A stretch of 64,000 nt of DNA, taken from NCBI RefSeq assembly GCF_008017455.1, contig NZ_VRTY01000017.1, positions 16,168 through 80,167 on the forward strand. Reading direction: 5' to 3'. A model generated the notes under the pieces. That model saw only the letters and a program-made list of their open reading frames with translations. It made no database searches and had not been told where the DNA came from. The stretch comes from Pontibacter qinzhouensis. Lineage in GTDB: Bacteria; Bacteroidota; Bacteroidia; Cytophagales; Hymenobacteraceae. This document shows positions 24,959 to 34,416 of this stretch, piece by piece (the stretch's first letter is position 1; each line of letters begins with the position of its first letter). Position numbers and translations under genes: made by a program.

Positions 24959-27241
24959 ATGAAAGTCCTACGAATAATGCTGCTGCTGTGCCTGATGGCG
25001 GCAACAGGTGCCATGGCACAGAAAGCAGAAGATGCCAAGATGAACAAGTTTATTTCGGCTCTGATGAAAAAAATGACCCTGGAAGAGAAACTGGGGCAGC
25101 TTAACCTACCCGGCGCAGGCGATATTACCACTGGGCAGGCTTCCAGTGCCGACATTGCAGGCAAAATAAAGGAAGGCAAAGTAGGCGGCTTGTTCAACAT
25201 TAAATCGGTAGAAAAAATACGCGATGTGCAGCGGGTAGCTGTGGAGCAGAGCCGCCTGAAAATACCGTTGCTGTTTGGCATGGACGTAATACACGGCTAC
25301 CAGACGGTATTCCCGATTCCGTTGGGTTTAAGTTGCAGCTGGGATATGGCCCTGATCGAGCAAAGTGCCCGCATTGCAGCCATAGAAGCCAGTGCTGACG
25401 GAATTAACTGGACCTTCTCGCCCATGGTAGACGTATCGCGCGACCCGCGTTGGGGCCGAATGTCAGAAGGAAATGGCGAAGATCCTTATATAGGAGCCCA
25501 GATTGCCAAAGCTATGGTAAAAGGCTACCAGGGCGATGACCTCGCCAAAAATAACACGATACTGGCGTGTGTTAAACATTTTGCCTTATACGGAGCAGGA
25601 GAGGCGGGCCGCGACTATAACACTACCGACATGAGCCGCATCCGGATGTACAACGAATACTTTGAGCCTTACAAAGCAGCTATAGAGGCAGGAGCAGGCA
25701 GCGTTATGACCTCATTTAACGAAGTAGACGGCATACCGGCCAGTGCCAACAAATGGCTGATGACCGATGTGCTCCGCAAACAATGGGGCTTTAACGGCAT
25801 GGTGGTAACCGACTACACCGCCATAAACGAAATGGTAGATCACGGCCTCGGCGACCTGAAAACAGTGTCGGCATTGGCGCTACAGGCAGGCGTTGATATG
25901 GACATGGTAGGCGAAGGTTTCCTGACTACGCTGAAACAATCGCTGGCAGAGAAGAAAGTGACACAGCAGCAGATAGATATGGCTTGCCGCAGGATTCTGG
26001 AAGCCAAATACAAGCTAGGCTTATTCGACGACCCGTACCGCTACTGCGATGTGCAACGCAGCAAAACAGAGATATTTACAGCCGAGCACCGAAAGGCCGC
26101 CAGAGCCACAGCCGCCCAATCGTTTGTGCTGCTCAAGAACAACAACGTATTGCCCATCAAAAAGACAGGTACCATTGCGCTTATAGGACCACTTGCCGAT
26201 GCTACCTTAAACATGACCGGTACCTGGAGTGTGGCCGCAGATTTCGAGAAATCGGTTTCGGTACGGGCCGGTTTGCAAAAGGCAGTGGGCAACAACGCCA
26301 AAATACTCTATGCCAAAGGCTCCAACTTAACAGCCGACAGTGTACTGGAGGCAAATTCAACCATGTTCGGTAAATCGCTGGGCCGCGACAGGCGCTCTCC
26401 GGAGGCCATTTTAAAAGAAGCCCTGGCAATAGCAAACCAGTCTGATGTAATTGTGGCGGCATTGGGCGAGGCGGCAGAGATGAGTGGCGAGAGCTCCAGC
26501 CGCACCGACATCGAAATTCCGCAGATACAAAAGGACCTGCTGCAGGCGTTGCTCAAAACCGGTAAGCCGGTGGTGCTGGTACTGTTTACAGGCCGGCCAC
26601 TGGTACTAAACTGGGAAGAAGAAAACGTGCCGGCCATTCTGAATGTTTGGTTTGGAGGTTCAGAGGCCGGAGATGCCATTGCCGATGTGCTGTTTGGAGA
26701 TGTGAACCCATCCGGCAAGTTAACCGCGACTTTTCCGCGGCACCTGGGGCAGGTACCTTTGTTTTACAACCACAAGAACACCGGCCGGCCGATTGAGGAA
26801 GGCAAAGGATTCCAGAAATTTCGCTCTAACTACCTCGATGTGCCGAATGATCCGCTGTACCCATTCGGGTTTGGCCTGAGCTACACCACCTTTAGCTACA
26901 GCGATGTAAAACTGAGCAAAGCCACCTTTAAACCAGGCGAAACCATTACAGCCTCGGTAACTGTAACCAACTCCGGCTCCAGAGAGGGGCAGGAAGTAGT
27001 GCAGTTGTACATCCGCGACCTGGTAGGCAGTGTGACGCGCCCGGTAAAAGAGCTCAAAGGTTTCCAGAAAATAAACCTGAAGGCAGGCGAGTCGCGGGAG
27101 GTAACTTTTAAGATCAGCGCAGACGATCTGAAGTTCTACAACAGCGACCTGAAATTTGTGGCAGAGCCCGGCGACTTTAAACTCTTTATCGGCACCAACA
27201 GCCGCGATGTAAAAGAAACAGCCTTTACGCTCACGAATTAA
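24959..27241 (+). CDS. GH3 beta-glucosidase (BglX-like)
   Basis: Retaining beta-glucosidase that would split gluco-oligosaccharides to glucose in the periplasm. A 760-residue protein with signal peptide (1-20, ending GAMA), the GH3 N-terminal barrel (~30-370) with RDPRWGRMSEGNGEDP, KHFALYGAGEAGRDYN and nucleophile Asp285 in GMVVTDYTAIN, the alpha/beta sandwich (~400-620), and a C-terminal FN3-like domain (~680-755; EGQEVVQLYIRD). It is a close paralogue of the GH3 at 41731. In known Bacteroidota loci GH3 enzymes beside GH144 prefer sophorose (beta-1,2); applied here this is an inference. It lies 332 bases after the GH43 gene and is followed by a repeat A copy. Confidence 0.93.
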   Translation: MKVLRIMLLLCLMAATGAMAQKAEDAKMNKFISALMKKMTLEEKLGQLNLPGAGDITTGQASSADIAGKIKEGKVGGLFNIKSVEKIRDVQRVAVEQSRLKIPLLFGMDVIHGYQTVFPIPLGLSCSWDMALIEQSARIAAIEASADGINWTFSPMVDVSRDPRWGRMSEGNGEDPYIGAQIAKAMVKGYQGDDLAKNNTILACVKHFALYGAGEAGRDYNTTDMSRIRMYNEYFEPYKAAIEAGAGSVMTSFNEVDGIPASANKWLMTDVLRKQWGFNGMVVTDYTAINEMVDHGLGDLKTVSALALQAGVDMDMVGEGFLTTLKQSLAEKKVTQQQIDMACRRILEAKYKLGLFDDPYRYCDVQRSKTEIFTAEHRKAARATAAQSFVLLKNNNVLPIKKTGTIALIGPLADATLNMTGTWSVAADFEKSVSVRAGLQKAVGNNAKILYAKGSNLTADSVLEANSTMFGKSLGRDRRSPEAILKEALAIANQSDVIVAALGEAAEMSGESSSRTDIEIPQIQKDLLQALLKTGKPVVLVLFTGRPLVLNWEEENVPAILNVWFGGSEAGDAIADVLFGDVNPSGKLTATFPRHLGQVPLFYNHKNTGRPIEEGKGFQKFRSNYLDVPNDPLYPFGFGLSYTTFSYSDVKLSKATFKPGETITASVTVTNSGSREGQEVVQLYIRDLVGSVTRPVKELKGFQKINLKAGESREVTFKISADDLKFYNSDLKFVAEPGDFKLFIGTNSRDVKETAFTLTN

Positions 27242-27260
27242 GAAGCATTTTTTAAGCTGT

Positions 27261-27318
27261 ACCCTTGACCTGTTTGGCCCTTTTTTTCTTCTGAAGGCTA
27301 ATTTCATTAGAATAATTT
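27261..27318 (+). repeat. Repeat A copy 7
   Basis: Complete, same direction as the GH3 gene it follows; the stem is weakened (CTTCTGAAGG). Confidence 0.7.
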
Positions 27319-27475
27319 GAGTGTAACATCTATCTAGAAGCAGTTCTATTCAGATTAACAGAACTGCTGCCAGATGTTTTGATATTTATTTGGTTAACAG
27401 GTGTTTATGGTTTGATGGAGCGTGCTGTTATCCTGTTACTTGGGGCATCGTCATTTTTATGAGGGAGTATTTTTA

Positions 27476-27483
27476 TATCTTTG
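27476..27483 (+). promoter_or_regulatory. TAnnTTTG -7 box before regulator
   Basis: TATCTTTG, 219 bases before the preferred start of the regulator. No nonamer operator copies here, so the regulator may not autoregulate through them. Confidence 0.35.
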
Positions 27484-27701
27484 GAGAAGCTGGCACCAGG
27501 TAACGATGCGGCTAAGGAGCCATTTAGAAAAAGCCACTGCTATGGGTTTGGGTGTGGCAGGTTTTTGAAACATTGTAGCCGGAAACATGTATATGCAGCA
27601 GCTTCAGTAGGCTTGCCAGCAGCTGTAAAAATTGGCTGTTTTATTTATTGAGTGGCATGCGTATCTGCTTCAGGTGCTGCCTAAAATTGCTGACAAACAA
27701 C

Positions 27702-30599
27702 ATGTACAGAAAGATCTTACGTGCCTTATTTATCGTGCTGATTCTGGGTTTGGGGGCCGTAACAGAATCGGGGGCAACGGTAGATCTGGGTTTTCCTTTT
27801 ATACAGAACTACACCAAACTGCTCTACCAGGCAGGTAACCAGAACTGGTCGGTTTGCGAAAGTCAGGACGGTGTGATGTATTACGGGAACTCCGAAGGCC
27901 TGATGGCGTACGACGGAGAACACTGGCAGCTGTACCGCATGCCGAACCGCATTATTGTACGATCGGTGGCTGCCGACGATAACGGCAAAGTGTATGTGGG
28001 AGGCTATGCTGAATTCGGTTACTGGGCCAACAACAACACAGGCAAGTTTACCTACCACTCCCTCACTAACCTGATAGAAGATAAGAACGAGCTCAAAAAC
28101 GAAGTCTGGAAAATTTATGTAGAAAAGGACCGGGTGTTGTTCCAGACTTTTTCTGCGCTTTATCTTTACCAGCACGGTAAAATGAAGGTGGTAAAAGGGC
28201 CGCATGCTTTCCTGTTTCTGCTGAAAGCCCGCGACCGCTATTTTGTGGAAGTAATTCAGCAAGGGCTTTTCGAGTTAAAAGGAGATTCGCTTGTGAAGCT
28301 CCAGAACAGCAATGTGCCTGGGTTAACGAGCGTGCATACCATATTGCCTTTCAAAGAAGATCAGTTTCTGGTGGGTACCTCCAAAAACGGAGTTTTTGTT
28401 TATGATGGTGAGGAATTTACACCCTGGCAAAACGAGGCGCACCAGCTGCTAAAGCAGTACCAGCTGAACAACGGGGCAGTAGTGCAGGGCAAGTACTTCG
28501 CTTTTGGCACCATACTGAGCGGCGTTATTATTCTGAACGATGAGGGACAGGTGGTGCAGCACGTCAACAAACTGAAAGGCTTGCAAAACAACACTGTGCT
28601 TAATGTGTACACCGACCGGATGCAAAACCTCTGGACCGGCCTCGACAACGGCATAGATCGTATAGAAGTAAATTCGCCCTTGTTTTACTACTTCGATAAG
28701 AGCGGTAAGTTCGGCACGGTGTATTCCAGCATCATCTACGATAACAAAATTTACATCGGCACCAACCAGGGCCTTTTCTACAGCAACTGGTCTGCCACCG
28801 AAAACCGTTCGCTGCAGCCCTTCGATTTTACCCTCATAGAAAACTCACAGGGGCAGGTCTGGGATCTGAGCCTGGTAGGAGGCGAACTGATATGCGGGCA
28901 TAATGCAGGCTCCTTCAGGGTAATGGGCAATACTATTCAGAAAATTTCGGATGTAAATGGCGGCTGGACGATTCAGCGGTTGAAGTCGAACCCGGAGCTG
29001 CTGCTGCAAGGCACCTATACCGGCCTTGTAGTGTACAAACGCAACGACTCCGGCAACTGGAGTTTCTCGCATAAAGTCGGGAATTTTGGGGAACCATCGC
29101 GTTACGTGCAGGAAGATAACACAGGGTATATCTGGGTGAGCCACAACTACAGAGGCCTCTACAAGCTAACCCTCTCCGACGACTACAGGCAGGTAAAGTC
29201 GAGCCGCAAGTACGACCAGGCAGATGGCTTGCCCGGCAATTACAACATAAACGTGTTTGACCTCGAGAACCGGATTGTTTTCTCGACAGATTCAGGATTT
29301 TATGTGTATGATGAAATCAGCGACAGGTTCCGGAAATACAACGAACTGAACAAGAAACTGGGCAGTTTTGCCGCTTCTGGCAGCGTAATTAAAGCCAACA
29401 ACAAAAAATACTGGCTCATAGACCATGGCAAAGTGGCCCTTGCCGATTTTAGTGAGGCAGGTACGGTAAAAGTAAATTCAAGCCAGTTTCATATGCTGAG
29501 TGGGCACATGGTGCAGTTCTACGAAAACATAAGCCGCATCAGCAATAACATGTACCTAATCAGCATCGACGATGGTTTTGTAGTATATAATGCGGCGGTG
29601 CAGCAGCCCCAGAGAACAGCTTTGCCTGCCGTGGTTATTCGGAAAGTACAGAACACGACCAACCGCCTCAGCACCATGGCCGATACCGGTAACCCCGGTA
29701 ATACAGTAGAGGTAGCCTACAACCGCAACAACATCCGGATAACCTATGCTTTACCCTACTACAGCCAGGGCAAAGCCATGTACCAGTATAAGCTGGAAGG
29801 CTACTCAAGCAACTGGTCCGACTGGAGCAGCGATGCCCAGAAAGACTTCACCAACCTGAACCAGGGCGATTATCGCTTTCTGGTAAGAGCCAAAATAGGC
29901 GAAGATGCCGTTTCGCCGGTTACAGCCTTTACTTTTACTGTGCTGCCGCCCTGGTATGCAAGCTTCTGGGCTTTTGCGTTTTATGTGCTGGTGGCAGTAG
30001 TGCTGCTTTTCCTGTTCCGGCACCTGTACCAGCGTAAGCTAAAGCGCGACCAGCAGCGCATACACGAAAAAATGGAGCAGGAAAAGCAGGAGTTTCTGCA
30101 GCAGGAAGCCCTGGCGAATGAGCAAAAAATTGTGAAGCTGAAAAACGAGCAGCTCCAGGCAGAGTTGGCTGCCAAAAGCCGGGAGCTTACCAATTCAGCG
30201 CTCAATATTGTGTCTAAAAACGAGATGCTGCAGAGCCTCCGCGACGAAATTAACCAGATTAAAGATGTAGCCGGCAAAAAAGTGCCTGACGATCAGCTTA
30301 AGAAAATACAAAAGATCATAGACGAGGGCATGGGCAACGAGCGCGATTGGGATCTTTTTGAAAGCAGCTTTAACGAGACGCATGAGAACTACTTTAAGAA
30401 GCTGAAATCGAGGTACCCCGACCTCACGCCCAACGACCTGAAGTTCTGTGCCTACCTCCGCATGAACATGTCGAGCAAAGAAATTGCCTCGCTCCTGAAT
30501 ATAACGGTGCGCGGTGTGGAGATCAGGCGTTACCGCCTGCGCAAACGCCTGAACATGGAGCACGAAAAGAACCTGGTGGAGTTCCTGATGGAGATTTAG
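27702..30599 (+). CDS. Membrane-spanning propeller/Y_Y_Y sensor with LuxR-type HTH
   Basis: One-protein glycan sensor and transcription regulator. From ATG 27702 (an upstream ATG at 27648 adds 18 unlikely residues) it has 965 residues: signal/anchor (~1-25), periplasmic two-component-regulator-type propeller repeats (~35-660), Y_Y_Y domain (~680-745; YQYKLEGYSSNWSDW), one membrane helix (~756-774), coiled coil (~777-855) and C-terminal GerE/LuxR-like HTH (~903-965; YLRMNMSSKEIASLLNITVR). No kinase, receiver or HisKA domain is present, so the signal must pass through the membrane to the DNA-binding end directly. It sits inside the second glycan locus, making it the likely controller of its genes and a candidate binder of the TACTACATC sites. 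Confidence 0.88.
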   Translation: MYRKILRALFIVLILGLGAVTESGATVDLGFPFIQNYTKLLYQAGNQNWSVCESQDGVMYYGNSEGLMAYDGEHWQLYRMPNRIIVRSVAADDNGKVYVGGYAEFGYWANNNTGKFTYHSLTNLIEDKNELKNEVWKIYVEKDRVLFQTFSALYLYQHGKMKVVKGPHAFLFLLKARDRYFVEVIQQGLFELKGDSLVKLQNSNVPGLTSVHTILPFKEDQFLVGTSKNGVFVYDGEEFTPWQNEAHQLLKQYQLNNGAVVQGKYFAFGTILSGVIILNDEGQVVQHVNKLKGLQNNTVLNVYTDRMQNLWTGLDNGIDRIEVNSPLFYYFDKSGKFGTVYSSIIYDNKIYIGTNQGLFYSNWSATENRSLQPFDFTLIENSQGQVWDLSLVGGELICGHNAGSFRVMGNTIQKISDVNGGWTIQRLKSNPELLLQGTYTGLVVYKRNDSGNWSFSHKVGNFGEPSRYVQEDNTGYIWVSHNYRGLYKLTLSDDYRQVKSSRKYDQADGLPGNYNINVFDLENRIVFSTDSGFYVYDEISDRFRKYNELNKKLGSFAASGSVIKANNKKYWLIDHGKVALADFSEAGTVKVNSSQFHMLSGHMVQFYENISRISNNMYLISIDDGFVVYNAAVQQPQRTALPAVVIRKVQNTTNRLSTMADTGNPGNTVEVAYNRNNIRITYALPYYSQGKAMYQYKLEGYSSNWSDWSSDAQKDFTNLNQGDYRFLVRAKIGEDAVSPVTAFTFTVLPPWYASFWAFAFYVLVAVVLLFLFRHLYQRKLKRDQQRIHEKMEQEKQEFLQQEALANEQKIVKLKNEQLQAELAAKSRELTNSALNIVSKNEMLQSLRDEINQIKDVAGKKVPDDQLKKIQKIIDEGMGNERDWDLFESSFNETHENYFKKLKSRYPDLTPNDLKFCAYLRMNMSSKEIASLLNITVRGVEIRRYRLRKRLNMEHEKNLVEFLMEI

Positions 30600-30651
30600 C
30601 CGGTCCGGTTTTTCCTCTTTTATAATCGCTGCAATACTCTCAGAAAGCAAA

Positions 30652-30706
30652 TATTCAAATAAAATGCCCCTTCCAAAGGCTTTTTGGCCTCCCGGCCTCC
30701 AAGGGT
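30652..30706 (-). repeat. Repeat A copy 8
   Basis: Reverse orientation, starts TATTCAAATAAAATG, ends CCAAGGGT; forms an inverted pair with copy 9. Confidence 0.6.
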
Positions 30707-30758
30707 GCTATTGTTTCCCGGCATATCGAGTCTTCCGCGGCAGTTGCTTCTAACCAAT

Positions 30759-30816
30759 ACCCTTGGGATTATTTACATGAAATTGCTTCTGAAGGCCTAT
30801 TTCATTTAAATAATTG
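30759..30816 (+). repeat. Repeat A copy 9
   Basis: Complete, ACCCTTGGG to ATTTAAATAATTG, 52 bases after copy 8 in opposite orientation. Confidence 0.65.
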
Positions 30817-31142
30817 GGCTAATGCATACCTGTCTTAGGACTATTTACTACTAACTCTCTCCTTTTTTATCCGGCAAGTGTATTCGTGGCAATAGTTCCA
30901 TTAAACAAATTTTTAACTGAAGCAGGTATGGGTGGAGAGGCAGCTGCATAAGAGGTTTGCGGCTGAAAGGGGAGGTGCTTTAAGGAAAAGTAATCTGCAG
31001 AAGTGCAAATTTTGTTTTCACAAACTTTCACCTTGCTACATCAGTTTGGCTTGCCACAAAATACTTGCCTGCTCAGGGTTACTTTAGCGGTTCTCCTAAA
31101 AACTTAAATTTGGCGTTAAATATGTCATTCTGGGGTATTAGG

Positions 31143-31162
31143 TACTACATCATTACCTCTCA
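31143..31162 (+). promoter_or_regulatory. 20-bp shared upstream box before second susC
   Basis: TACTACATCATTACCTCTCA, identical to 22589-22608, 229 bases before the susC start. Confidence 0.6.
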
Positions 31163-31301
31163 TGCACTTGCTCATGCCATAATAGCAGAATTTATTAATG
31201 AAGATATCATCTCCGTATTAAACCCCATTTAAAGAGTATCTACGTACAACTGATTGTTAGATTCGCCTGGTAATCATCTTCAGTTATTGCTTCTTCTTTT
31301 T

Positions 31302-31310
31302 GATGTAGTA
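31302..31310 (-). promoter_or_regulatory. Inverted TACTACATC site before second susC
   Basis: GATGTAGTA, 159 bases after the start of the direct site, the same distance as at 22589/22748; 81 bases before susC. Confidence 0.5.
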
Positions 31311-31390
31311 AAGTAGAGGATGATTTTTTTGATGACCCATTTATTTACCAGATCATTGTTGCATTATCTAAAACAAACCGGACCATACTT

Positions 31391-34300
31391 ATGAAAAACT
31401 ATTTACTTCTGGTGTTGTGCATGTTTAGCTTTCAGGTGCTGTTTGCGCAGGAGAATATAAGCATTCGCGGCACTGTAACGGACGCCTCTAATGGGCAGCC
31501 CCTAATCGGAGCAGGTGTTCAGGTAAAAGGAACCACTTCTGGTGGCCAGACAGATATTGATGGTAACTACACCATTGAAAATGTTCCTTCTAATGCAACG
31601 CTTGTGGTGAGGTACATCGGGTATCTCGATCAGGAAATTCCTGTAAATAATCGAGCAGTTATTAACATTGCCTTAGAGGTAAGTGCCAGCGAACTGGAGC
31701 AGGTGGTGGTAATTGGCTATGGTACCCAGCGTAAAAGAGACCTGACCGGCTCTATTACCTCGGTAGGCGGCGAAGAAATAGCCAAGCAGCCCAACCTTAA
31801 CCCGTTGTCTTCTTTGCAGGGTAAGGTGGCAGGCTTAACAGTCGTGAACAGCGGTCAGGCTGGTGCCAGCCCGACTATTCGCATAAGGGGTGTAAACAGC
31901 ACCAACAATACCAACCCGCTTTATGTGGTAGATGGTATTTTCCAGACGAACATCGATTACCTGAACCCCGCCGATATCGAGAGTATGGAAGTTCTACGCG
32001 ACCCATCTTCTATCGCTATTTTTGGTTTGCAGGGTGGTAATGGGGTAATTGTAGTAACAACCAAGCGTGCCGCCAGAGGCGAAACCCGCGTAAATTTCCA
32101 GAGTACAGTGGGTGTGCAGCGTGTGCAGAAGAAAATTGATGTAACCGATGCTGCCGGTTTCCGGCAACTCTACGATCAGCAGCTGTCTAACCTGGGAGCC
32201 GCACCTTTTGACTATACCAATTACACCGGCAACACCAACTGGCAAGACCTCATTTTCCGGGATGCGCTAATTACAACCAACAATCTGAGCATTTCGAACA
32301 GTGGCGAGAAAACCACGACCATGGTGAGCCTGGGTTATAACAACCAGGAAGGTGTACTGAAATACGACAAGCACGAACGGTTTATTCTGCGCCTGAACCA
32401 GGAGATCAGGGTAACCGATAAAATTAAGGTAGGAGCTGACCTGAACGGTTTCCATTACAACCAACAGCCAGCAGCAGCCAACCTGAACAATGCACTTTGG
32501 GCAGCGCCTATTGTGCCGGTGCAGACAGATGCCACCACTTATTACGCCATGCCATCTTTCCAGCGGGCGCAGGTTGGTAACCCGATCGCTACCCTCAACA
32601 GGAACACAGGCAATGTGATAGACAAAGGCTACAGGATAGTAGGTAGCGTTTTCGCAGAAATTAATTTCCTGAACGATTTCACATTCCGATCTGCCGGTTA
32701 TGCCAATCTGGGCTACAACAGTATAAGAAGATACAATCCGCTACCTTTTACAGAACTAATTGTAGGGGAGAATGGTCAGCCAAATGAAACGTTTTTTAAT
32801 CCGCTGGTAAGAACAAGTGTAGGGCAGGAGCAGGCGGAAAACCGCAGGTTTCAGCAGGACCACACCTTAACTTACTCTAAAACAATAAACGAGAAGCACT
32901 TTGTAACAGCTCTCGCCGGTTTTACAACCTTGTTTACTGCCGATAGCAGAATCGTGGGGAACAGACAAGACACTTTGCTCAACATCCCAAGAAACCCAAG
33001 TTTCTGGTACCTGGACATTGTAGATCAGTCTACTCCTGTGCTAACCAATGAAGGCCGTGGTAATGAAAGCGCGCTCATGTCTTATTTCGGGAGAATAAAT
33101 TATGCCTATAACGATCGGTATTTGCTTAACCTTACCATTAGGCGAGATGCTAGTTCTAATATTGCTCCAAACAACAGGGCTGGCACTTTTGGTAGCGTAG
33201 GCTTAGGCTGGGTCATGAGCGACGAGGCATTTTTTGAGAACATAAAAGGCATCGACTTTTTAAAGCTGCGGGCTTCCTGGGGAACAGTGGGAAGTGCCTT
33301 AGGTATTAGAAATAACATATTCAGACCTGGTGTTACCATAGCAAACAGAGCTGTTTTCGGTGATAATGTAAACACCTCTATCGCTCCAGCCTATGTACCT
33401 GACCCTAATTTAAGATGGGAAGTAGTAAGAGGAATTGACCTGGGCCTGGAAATGCGTTCGTTCAACAACAGGCTTACCTCCGAAATTGTGTTCTACGATA
33501 GAACTACCAAAGATATCATAACTGACCTTAGGCTGCCTGGGACTGCAGGCGACTTTACCTACACAACTAACCTGGGCGAAATTAGCAACAAAGGGGTGGA
33601 GATCTCCTTAGCCTGGAGCGATAACATTGGCTCCGACTTCTTTTATAGCTTTGCCCCGAACGTTAGCTACAACAAAAACAAAGTTGAGTCCATCGGTCCG
33701 AGCTTCGATTTTTCAATTCTAGGCAATGGTGGTATTAACCGCACGATTACCGGCGAATCTATCGGCCACTTTTTTGGCTACCGACAAACAGGTATTTACC
33801 AAACAGCTGCTGACTTAGACAACAGAGCGAGTTGGCCTAATTCACTGCCTGGCGATATAGCGTACGAAGATGTTAATGGCGATGGTGAGATTACGCCTGC
33901 CGACCGTGTGAACCTGGGCTCTCCGTTCCCGACCTGGAACTTTGGCGGAGCTTTCTCTGCCGGCTACAAAGCATTCGACTTTATGGTAGATGTGCAGGGT
34001 GTGGCAGGGAACAAAATCTATACCCAGCGCCGCACGGCCAACTTTGCTGCCCTCAACTACGAGACTAACCGCCTTAACGCCTGGACTGGTCCTGGCACCA
34101 CCAACATAGAGCCTATTCTAGATAATACGCGTGGCAACAACTACCTCATGAGCAGCTACTTCCTGGAACCCGGAGACTACTTCCGTTTCCGGAATGTGCA
34201 GGTAGGCTACACCTTCCGGCCAACCGGCGCATCAGCCATCGGCATCAAACAACTGAGACTCTCGATCAGTGGTCAGAACATTGCCACCTTCAGCCGCACG

Positions 34301-34411
34301 TCGGGTTACACACCGGAGGCCCCTCTGGAAAACCCAATTTCAAGTGGTGCAGATAATGGTATATATCCATTGCCAGCTGTGTATTCATTTGGTGTAAACG
34401 CAACTTTCTAA
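31391..34411 (+). CDS. SusC/RagA family TonB-dependent transporter
   Basis: Outer-membrane importer of the second locus, 1006 residues. Signal peptide (1-19, ending LFAQ), carboxypeptidase-regulatory-like domain (~24-100; IRGTVTDASNGQPLIGAGV), TonB box/plug (LEQVVVIGYGTQRKRDLTGS; IRIRGVNSTNNTNPLYVVDG; IFGLQGGNGVIVVTTK) and barrel with aromatic end NATF. It overlaps nothing and leads directly to susD five bases later. The long upstream region contains the shared operator candidates. With GH144 and GH3 genes downstream, the cargo is probably a beta-1,2-linked gluco-oligosaccharide. Confidence 0.93.
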   Translation: MKNYLLLVLCMFSFQVLFAQENISIRGTVTDASNGQPLIGAGVQVKGTTSGGQTDIDGNYTIENVPSNATLVVRYIGYLDQEIPVNNRAVINIALEVSASELEQVVVIGYGTQRKRDLTGSITSVGGEEIAKQPNLNPLSSLQGKVAGLTVVNSGQAGASPTIRIRGVNSTNNTNPLYVVDGIFQTNIDYLNPADIESMEVLRDPSSIAIFGLQGGNGVIVVTTKRAARGETRVNFQSTVGVQRVQKKIDVTDAAGFRQLYDQQLSNLGAAPFDYTNYTGNTNWQDLIFRDALITTNNLSISNSGEKTTTMVSLGYNNQEGVLKYDKHERFILRLNQEIRVTDKIKVGADLNGFHYNQQPAAANLNNALWAAPIVPVQTDATTYYAMPSFQRAQVGNPIATLNRNTGNVIDKGYRIVGSVFAEINFLNDFTFRSAGYANLGYNSIRRYNPLPFTELIVGENGQPNETFFNPLVRTSVGQEQAENRRFQQDHTLTYSKTINEKHFVTALAGFTTLFTADSRIVGNRQDTLLNIPRNPSFWYLDIVDQSTPVLTNEGRGNESALMSYFGRINYAYNDRYLLNLTIRRDASSNIAPNNRAGTFGSVGLGWVMSDEAFFENIKGIDFLKLRASWGTVGSALGIRNNIFRPGVTIANRAVFGDNVNTSIAPAYVPDPNLRWEVVRGIDLGLEMRSFNNRLTSEIVFYDRTTKDIITDLRLPGTAGDFTYTTNLGEISNKGVEISLAWSDNIGSDFFYSFAPNVSYNKNKVESIGPSFDFSILGNGGINRTITGESIGHFFGYRQTGIYQTAADLDNRASWPNSLPGDIAYEDVNGDGEITPADRVNLGSPFPTWNFGGAFSAGYKAFDFMVDVQGVAGNKIYTQRRTANFAALNYETNRLNAWTGPGTTNIEPILDNTRGNNYLMSSYFLEPGDYFRFRNVQVGYTFRPTGASAIGIKQLRLSISGQNIATFSRTSGYTPEAPLENPISSGADNGIYPLPAVYSFGVNATF

Positions 34412-34416
34412 GTCAC

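Larger units (their letters stand above)
27242..27701. other. Intergenic region before the regulator gene
   Basis: Repeat A copy 7 follows the GH3 stop by 19 bases. A TATCTTTG box at 27476 is the only promoter candidate. Nothing else recognised. Confidence 0.5.
30600..31390. other. 790-bp regulatory region upstream of second susC
   Basis: Starts with a head-to-head pair of repeat A copies, then about 300 bases with nothing recognised apart from TAAATTTG at 31105-31112, and then the 20-bp shared box and inverted nonamer. No gene. Confidence 0.55.

Noticed and set aside
24640..24960. CRISPR-like array from the regular TCTAAAATCTAACATCTACA tracts
   Set aside because: Short AT-rich near-repeats without uniform spacers or repeat length and no cas genes.
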